A stretch of DNA of 8,863 bases from Oscillospiraceae bacterium (lineage in GTDB: Bacteria > Bacillota > Clostridia > Oscillospirales > Ruminococcaceae). The notes under the pieces are model-generated. The model did no database searches. It saw nothing but the letters and a program-made list of their open reading frames with translations, and was not told the DNA's origin. The stretch is from positions 1 to 8,863 of the forward strand of contig JAAWBP010000139.1 in the NCBI GenBank assembly GCA_022792755.1, in the 5' to 3' direction. Position numbers and translations under genes: made by a program. Positions within the stretch are counted from its first letter, which is position 1; every line of letters begins with the position of its first letter. Positions 5,612 through 8,863 of the stretch are shown one piece after another.

Positions 5612-8182
5612 CTACTCCTTCGCATCGTACCAGGTCTTTCCCTGCGATACGTCGACCAGAAGGCTGACCTTCAGCTTCGCCGCCTGCTCCATCTCTTCCC
5701 GCAGATATTTCTCCGCGCGGGCGGCGTCCTTTTCCGCAACCTCCAAAATCAGCTCGTCATGCACCTGGAGAATCAGCCTGCCGTCCACCTTCTCTTCCAA
5801 GAGACGGCGGTAGACCCGCACCATCGCGATCTTGATGATATCCGCCGCCGTTCCCTGGATCGGCGCGTTCATCGCCGCCCGTTCACCGAAATTGCGGATG
5901 TTCTTGTTCTGGGATTTCAACTCCTCCAGAAATCTGCGGCGGCCAAACATCGTGGCCACATAGCCGTCTTTCTTTGCGGCCTCCACCGTCTCTTTCATGA
6001 AGCGGTCGACGCCGCTGTAGGTTTCCAGGTAGTTTTTGATATAATCCGAAGCCTGTGCGACCGGCACGCCGATATCCTGCGACAGAGAGAACGCGCCAAT
6101 CCCGTAAACGATCCCGAAGTTGATCGCCTTCGCGCGGGTCCGCATCTCATGGGTCACCATTTCGAGCGGCAGGTCGAAGACCTCCGATGCGGTGGAGGCG
6201 TGGATATCCGTCCCGACGCTGAAGGCGTCGATCATCCGCTCGTCCCCTGCCAGATGCGCGAGGATCCGCAGCTCGATCTGGGAATAGTCGGCGTCGATCA
6301 GGATATAGCCGTCCTTTGCGACAAAGAAGCGGCGCATCTGGCGGCCCAGCTCGGTGCGCGCCGGGATATTCTGCATATTCGGCTCGGTCGAGCTGATCCG
6401 CCCGGTTCGGGTCTCGGTCTGCTTAAAGGTGGAATGGACGCGGCCGCCCGAATCGACGACCTTGAGCAATCCGACCACATAGGTGGAGTAGAGCTTGGTC
6501 AGCTTGCGGTATTCCAACAGGGCCGGGATGATGGCGTGCTCGCCCCGGATCGCTTCGAGTGCGTCGACATCGGTCGAATAGCCGCTTTTATTCTTCTTTT
6601 TTGGGGTCAGCCCCAGCTTTTCGAAGAGGATGACGTTGAGCTCCTTGGTGGAATTCGGATTGAAGTTTTCCCCGGCCAGCTCGAACATCCGGCCTTTCAG
6701 CACCTCGATCTGTTCCGACAGGGCGGTGCCAAAGGCGTGGATCCCGGTTTTGTCGACGGCGAAGCCGCTGTATTCCATCGACGCGAGCACCAGGCTGAGC
6801 GGCATCTCGATCTCTTCGAAGAGGCGGAGCATCCCCTGCGCCGCGAGCTCCTGCTTCAGGATCCAGCAGAGCTCCGGGAAAACGGCGGCCGCAAGGCAGG
6901 ATTCATCCAGCTGGGGCAGTGGGATTTCGTAACGCTTTGCCAGGTTGACAGGGTCGTAGCTCCGCCCGGCCGCGTCCAGCAGGTAAGCGGCGAGCGCCCC
7001 ATCGAAGACGACGTTTTTGAGCTTCGTTCCCCGCTCCATACAAAAGCGGTAGAGCGGTTTCACGTCAAAGGTTCGCTTGGGCAGCTCGGACGGGAGGATC
7101 AGCTCAAAAAAAGCCTGTTCCGCCTGAAAACGGAATTCATATACGGTTTCCCCTGTGACGACATGGAGCTTTTCCACGGTATCACCGCCTAGAAAGGCGA
7201 GAAAATCCAGCGTTTTTTCCTGGGCGAGAGCGGCGCGCACCTGCTCATAATCCGGCTCGGATACGAGCTGGGCAGGGCAGGGGGATTCGAGAACCAGCTG
7301 AGGAGAAAGGCTTTCTGTGCCGTCCGCTTCGAGATGGAGCTTTTGGATATAGGAATACATCTCATACCGGTTGAAGAGGGCAGCTAGGGCGGCGTCATCC
7401 CGCTTTCCGGCGCGGTAGTGCTCCAGCTCCAGGTCGATGGGGGCCTCCCTGCAAATTGTGGCGAGCTCCTTGCTCATGAAGGCCGATTTCTTCCCCTCTG
7501 TGAGGAGCTTTTTGATCCGCGGCGTTGCTTCGATTGCCTCCACGTTTGCGTAAATCGCTTCGATTGCGCCGTATTTCTGGATCAGCGAAAAGGCGGTTTT
7601 CTCCCCGATCCCTTTGACGCCGGGGATGTTGTCGGAGGAATCGCCCATCAACGCCTTGACGTCCACCAATTGCTCCGGTTCCACCCCGTATTCGTCGAAA
7701 TACCGCTGAGGCGTATAAAGGATCGCCTCCCGGGTGGTTGCAAGCCGGACGTTGACCTCATCGGTGATCAGCTGGAGGCAGTCCCGGTCCCCGGTAGCGA
7801 TGACGCATTCGTTACCCGTTCTGGTACAAAGCTCGGCCAGCGTGCCGACAATATCGTCCGCCTCGTACCCCTCTTTTTCGATGACGGAAAAGCCCATCGC
7901 CCGGATGATTTCTTTGGCGACCGGCATCTGCATGAGCAGTTCGGGCGGCGTCCCTTTGCGGGTGCCTTTATAGGCGTCGTACATTTTGTGCCGGAAGGTC
8001 GGGGCATGGACGTCGAACGCAACGGCGACGCCGTCGGGGGAGAGCTCATGCTCCATCTTTAAAAGGATATTCATAAAGCCGACCAGGGCGTTGGTAAAAA
8101 AACCGTCCTTTGTGGTGAGCAGCTTGACACCGTAAAAGGAACGGTTCAGGATGCTGTTTCCATCGATGGCGAGGAGTTTCAT
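5612..8182 (-). CDS. polA: DNA polymerase I
   Basis: This family A DNA polymerase (856 residues) handles Okazaki fragment maturation and gap repair. The N-terminal 5' nuclease (about 1-280) keeps its metal ligands: AIDGNS (Asp7), YEADD (Asp109, Asp110), GDRD (Asp132, Asp134) and GDSSDN (Asp181, Asp184), followed by the helix-hairpin-helix GVKGIGEKTA. The middle 3'-5' exonuclease-like domain (about 310-460) lacks the D-x-E motif expected near residues 325-335, so proofreading is probably lost, as in many Gram-positive PolA proteins. The polymerase domain (about 460-856) has motif A DADYSQIELR (catalytic Asp632), motif B R681-K685-F689-Y693 and motif C QVHDE (Asp809). Phe689 is at the position of E. 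coli Phe762. The ATG has AGAGGTG at 8188-8194. It is first in the apparent operon with ywlE, rimI and tsaD. Confidence 0.97.
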   Translation of the reverse strand: MKLLAIDGNSILNRSFYGVKLLTTKDGFFTNALVGFMNILLKMEHELSPDGVAVAFDVHAPTFRHKMYDAYKGTRKGTPPELLMQMPVAKEIIRAMGFSVIEKEGYEADDIVGTLAELCTRTGNECVIATGDRDCLQLITDEVNVRLATTREAILYTPQRYFDEYGVEPEQLVDVKALMGDSSDNIPGVKGIGEKTAFSLIQKYGAIEAIYANVEAIEATPRIKKLLTEGKKSAFMSKELATICREAPIDLELEHYRAGKRDDAALAALFNRYEMYSYIQKLHLEADGTESLSPQLVLESPCPAQLVSEPDYEQVRAALAQEKTLDFLAFLGGDTVEKLHVVTGETVYEFRFQAEQAFFELILPSELPKRTFDVKPLYRFCMERGTKLKNVVFDGALAAYLLDAAGRSYDPVNLAKRYEIPLPQLDESCLAAAVFPELCWILKQELAAQGMLRLFEEIEMPLSLVLASMEYSGFAVDKTGIHAFGTALSEQIEVLKGRMFELAGENFNPNSTKELNVILFEKLGLTPKKKNKSGYSTDVDALEAIRGEHAIIPALLEYRKLTKLYSTYVVGLLKVVDSGGRVHSTFKQTETRTGRISSTEPNMQNIPARTELGRQMRRFFVAKDGYILIDADYSQIELRILAHLAGDERMIDAFSVGTDIHASTASEVFDLPLEMVTHEMRTRAKAINFGIVYGIGAFSLSQDIGVPVAQASDYIKNYLETYSGVDRFMKETVEAAKKDGYVATMFGRRRFLEELKSQNKNIRNFGERAAMNAPIQGTAADIIKIAMVRVYRRLLEEKVDGRLILQVHDELILEVAEKDAARAEKYLREEMEQAAKLKVSLLVDVSQGKTWYDAKE

Positions 8183-8274
8183 AAAGGCACCTCTTTCAAA
8201 ATTACTGTTTTTCCTCTTTATTATGTTGACGGATTGCCGCCGTTATATTACACTTTCAAAGAGAGGTTTTTATC
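8183..8274 (-). promoter_or_regulatory. polA upstream leader region
   Basis: This AT-rich segment before polA holds its Shine-Dalgarno sequence and presumably its promoter. I could not find a -35/-10 pair with good spacing; TATAAC and CATAAT are possible -10 boxes but lack partners. A loose inverted repeat joins ACCTCTTT (8189-8196) to AAAGAGAGGT (8257-8266). The palindrome-rich DNA begins immediately beyond. Confidence 0.4.
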
Positions 8275-8339
8275 GGGTACCCCTGCGGCCGCGGAGTGCT
8301 TCCGCTCTCGATTCGCACTCTTGAGGTTTTACCAGCTTT

Positions 8340-8419
8340 AGGTGACTGTCCTGCGAGGTTCATTTTGTCGATAAATAAACGTAGCTCGCGGGACACAAAC
8401 GCTGTTATTTGCGTCACCT
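8340..8419. repeat. Long nested stem-loop
   Basis: An outer 7-bp stem (8340-8346 with 8413-8419) encloses an 11-bp stem (8347-8357 with 8385-8395, one G-U). That stem continues past a 4-base bulge into an AT-rich helix (8358-8365 with 8373-8380, one mismatch) closed by a 7-base loop. Bases 8395-8402 could instead pair perfectly with 8427-8434, an alternative or pseudoknot pairing. Confidence 0.7.
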
Positions 8420-8436
8420 GTGAATCGCGTTTGTCC

Positions 8437-8480
8437 GGCCGGGGTCACCCGGCCCTGCGAGGCAGGGAGCCCCTGCGGGC
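8437..8480. repeat. Three back-to-back GC hairpins
   Basis: Three stem-loops follow one another with almost no spacer: 8437-8443 with 8448-8454 (7 bp, loop GTCA), 8453-8458 with 8462-8467 (6 bp, loop GAG, sharing two bases with the first), and 8469-8472 with 8477-8480 (4 bp). The CCCTGC of the second recurs in the third, so alternative pairings exist. Confidence 0.7.
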
Positions 8481-8548
8481 AATACACACACCGACGTTTT
8501 ATCGATTTTTAGATTACGATCCTGCGAAGTGCCGCGCGGGTTACGAAC

Positions 8549-8616
8549 GTTGTTAGCAGAACAACTTACGGATCGCGTCTGCCGGCGGAGACACTCCGCC
8601 GAAATCTTCGATTTCG
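8549..8616. repeat. Hairpin cluster before the tandem repeat
   Basis: There are three perfect hairpins: 8549-8554 with 8560-8565 (loop AGCAG), 8584-8590 with 8594-8600 (7 bp, loop ACA), and 8600-8606 with 8610-8616 (7 bp, loop TTC). The second and third are immediately adjacent. The GCGTCTGC at 8575-8582 recurs at 8838-8845, linking this part to the tandem units. Confidence 0.65.
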
Positions 8617-8628
8617 CAAGCGCGTTGT

Positions 8629-8863
8629 GCGAAGCGGGAATGATACAAGGTTCTCTCAGGGCCGGAAGCTTCGCTTCCGCTTGCGCCGTGAGGTTATTAT
8701 TGCGACCAGCGGGAGCAACAATGTTCTCTCAGGCATCCGAAGGCTTGCTCTGCAAGGCTTCGGCCCATGCCGTGAGGCTATTATTACGACCAGCGTGAGC
8801 AACAAGACTTCTGGGTACCCACCAGCAATCTTCGATTGCGTCTGCGGGTGAGATTATTACGAG
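8629..8863. repeat. Tandem repeat with conserved linker and variable hairpin (three units plus a fourth cut off)
   Basis: Units run 8629-8693, 8694-8777 and 8778-8852, with a fourth starting at 8853. Each has a linker around GCGACCAGCGGGAGCAACAA, then a CTCAGG-like arm, a hairpin and GTGAG. The linkers of units 2 and 3 (8694-8721 and 8778-8805) match at 25 of 28 bases and lie 84 bases apart. Unit 1 is a more divergent match. Units 1 and 2 share TTCTCTCAGG. The hairpins differ: 8664-8678 (6 bp, loop TTC), 8737-8763 (12 positions, one mismatch, loop TCT) and 8825-8839 (6 bp, loop TTC). Confidence 0.8.

Larger units (their letters stand above)
8275..8863. other. Non-coding, palindrome-rich region of unknown type
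   Basis: Nearly 600 bases hold no credible protein gene but at least ten perfect or near-perfect stem-loops, many with 3- or 4-base loops. Small open frames cross it, but their translations repeat because the DNA repeats, and they show no conserved domain. The segment runs off the right edge. It might be a structured non-coding RNA, a cluster of palindromic interspersed repeats, or the end of a mobile element. I saw no features of tmRNA, RNase P RNA, SRP RNA, tRNA or rRNA. The orientation is unknown. Confidence 0.7.

Noticed and set aside
5558..7192. 544-residue open frame on the + strand opposite polA
   Set aside because: It lies antisense within polA, whose motifs are all intact, and its translation is rich in His, Arg, Asp and Gln as expected for an antisense shadow of a GC-rich gene. 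No domain is recognisable.
8183..8274. Clear promoter for polA
   Set aside because: Possible -10 boxes exist, but none has a matching -35 at 16-18 bases, so no promoter is called.
8296..8851. Three small open frames (86, 89 and 74 residues) in the right end
   Set aside because: They run through the palindromic repeats, so their translations repeat themselves (for example AVRLLLRPA appears twice). No start signal or domain supports them.
8629..8863. CRISPR array
   Set aside because: Only two good copies of the 28-base linker are seen, the sequences between them are themselves palindromic and partly alike, and no cas gene is present.
8281..8863. tRNA, tmRNA, RNase P RNA, SRP RNA or rRNA
   Set aside because: No T-loop GGTTCGA-type sequence with a CCA end, no class A RNase P core, no SRP tetraloop helix and no rRNA signature was found.

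Overview
The window looks like chromosomal DNA of a strictly anaerobic, fairly GC-rich member of the Firmicutes, most likely Clostridia of the Oscillospirales type. This is inferred from four things: a ferredoxin-linked indolepyruvate oxidoreductase with an ACT-domain partner, strong AGGAGG-type ribosome binding sites, a YwlE-type arginine phosphatase, and a PolA with a decayed proofreading site. No phage, transposase, CRISPR array, tRNA or rRNA was seen.

Left arm, + strand (1-1485): the 3' end of iorA, then iorB, then a small tandem-ACT protein. The three are tightly spaced and end at a strong intrinsic terminator. This is an aromatic 2-oxoacid catabolism unit: IorAB converts aryl pyruvates to aryl-acetyl-CoA and reduces ferredoxin, and the ACT protein is a probable amino-acid sensor. 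A convergent spacer of about 260 bases follows. It holds a second terminator that serves the opposite strand.

Centre and right, - strand (1696-8182): polA, a YwlE-like protein arginine phosphatase, rimI and tsaD lie in that transcription order. There is a gap of about 80 bases after polA and then two short gene overlaps, so they look like one housekeeping operon for DNA repair, protein dephosphorylation, protein N-acetylation and tRNA t6A modification. Downstream of tsaD, pckG (GTP-type PEP carboxykinase) has its own good sigma-A-type promoter. An inverted repeat in its leader overlaps the Shine-Dalgarno sequence, so pckG is probably controlled separately.

Right end (8183-8863): about 680 bases with no believable gene. 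After a short AT-rich polA leader, the DNA becomes a dense series of palindromes: a long nested stem, three back-to-back GC hairpins, several hairpins with TTC or similar triloops, and at least three tandem units of about 65-84 bases. Each unit pairs a conserved linker with a variable hairpin. The array runs off the window edge. I cannot assign it to a known family. It is the most unusual part of the window and could be a structured RNA or a palindromic repeat element.
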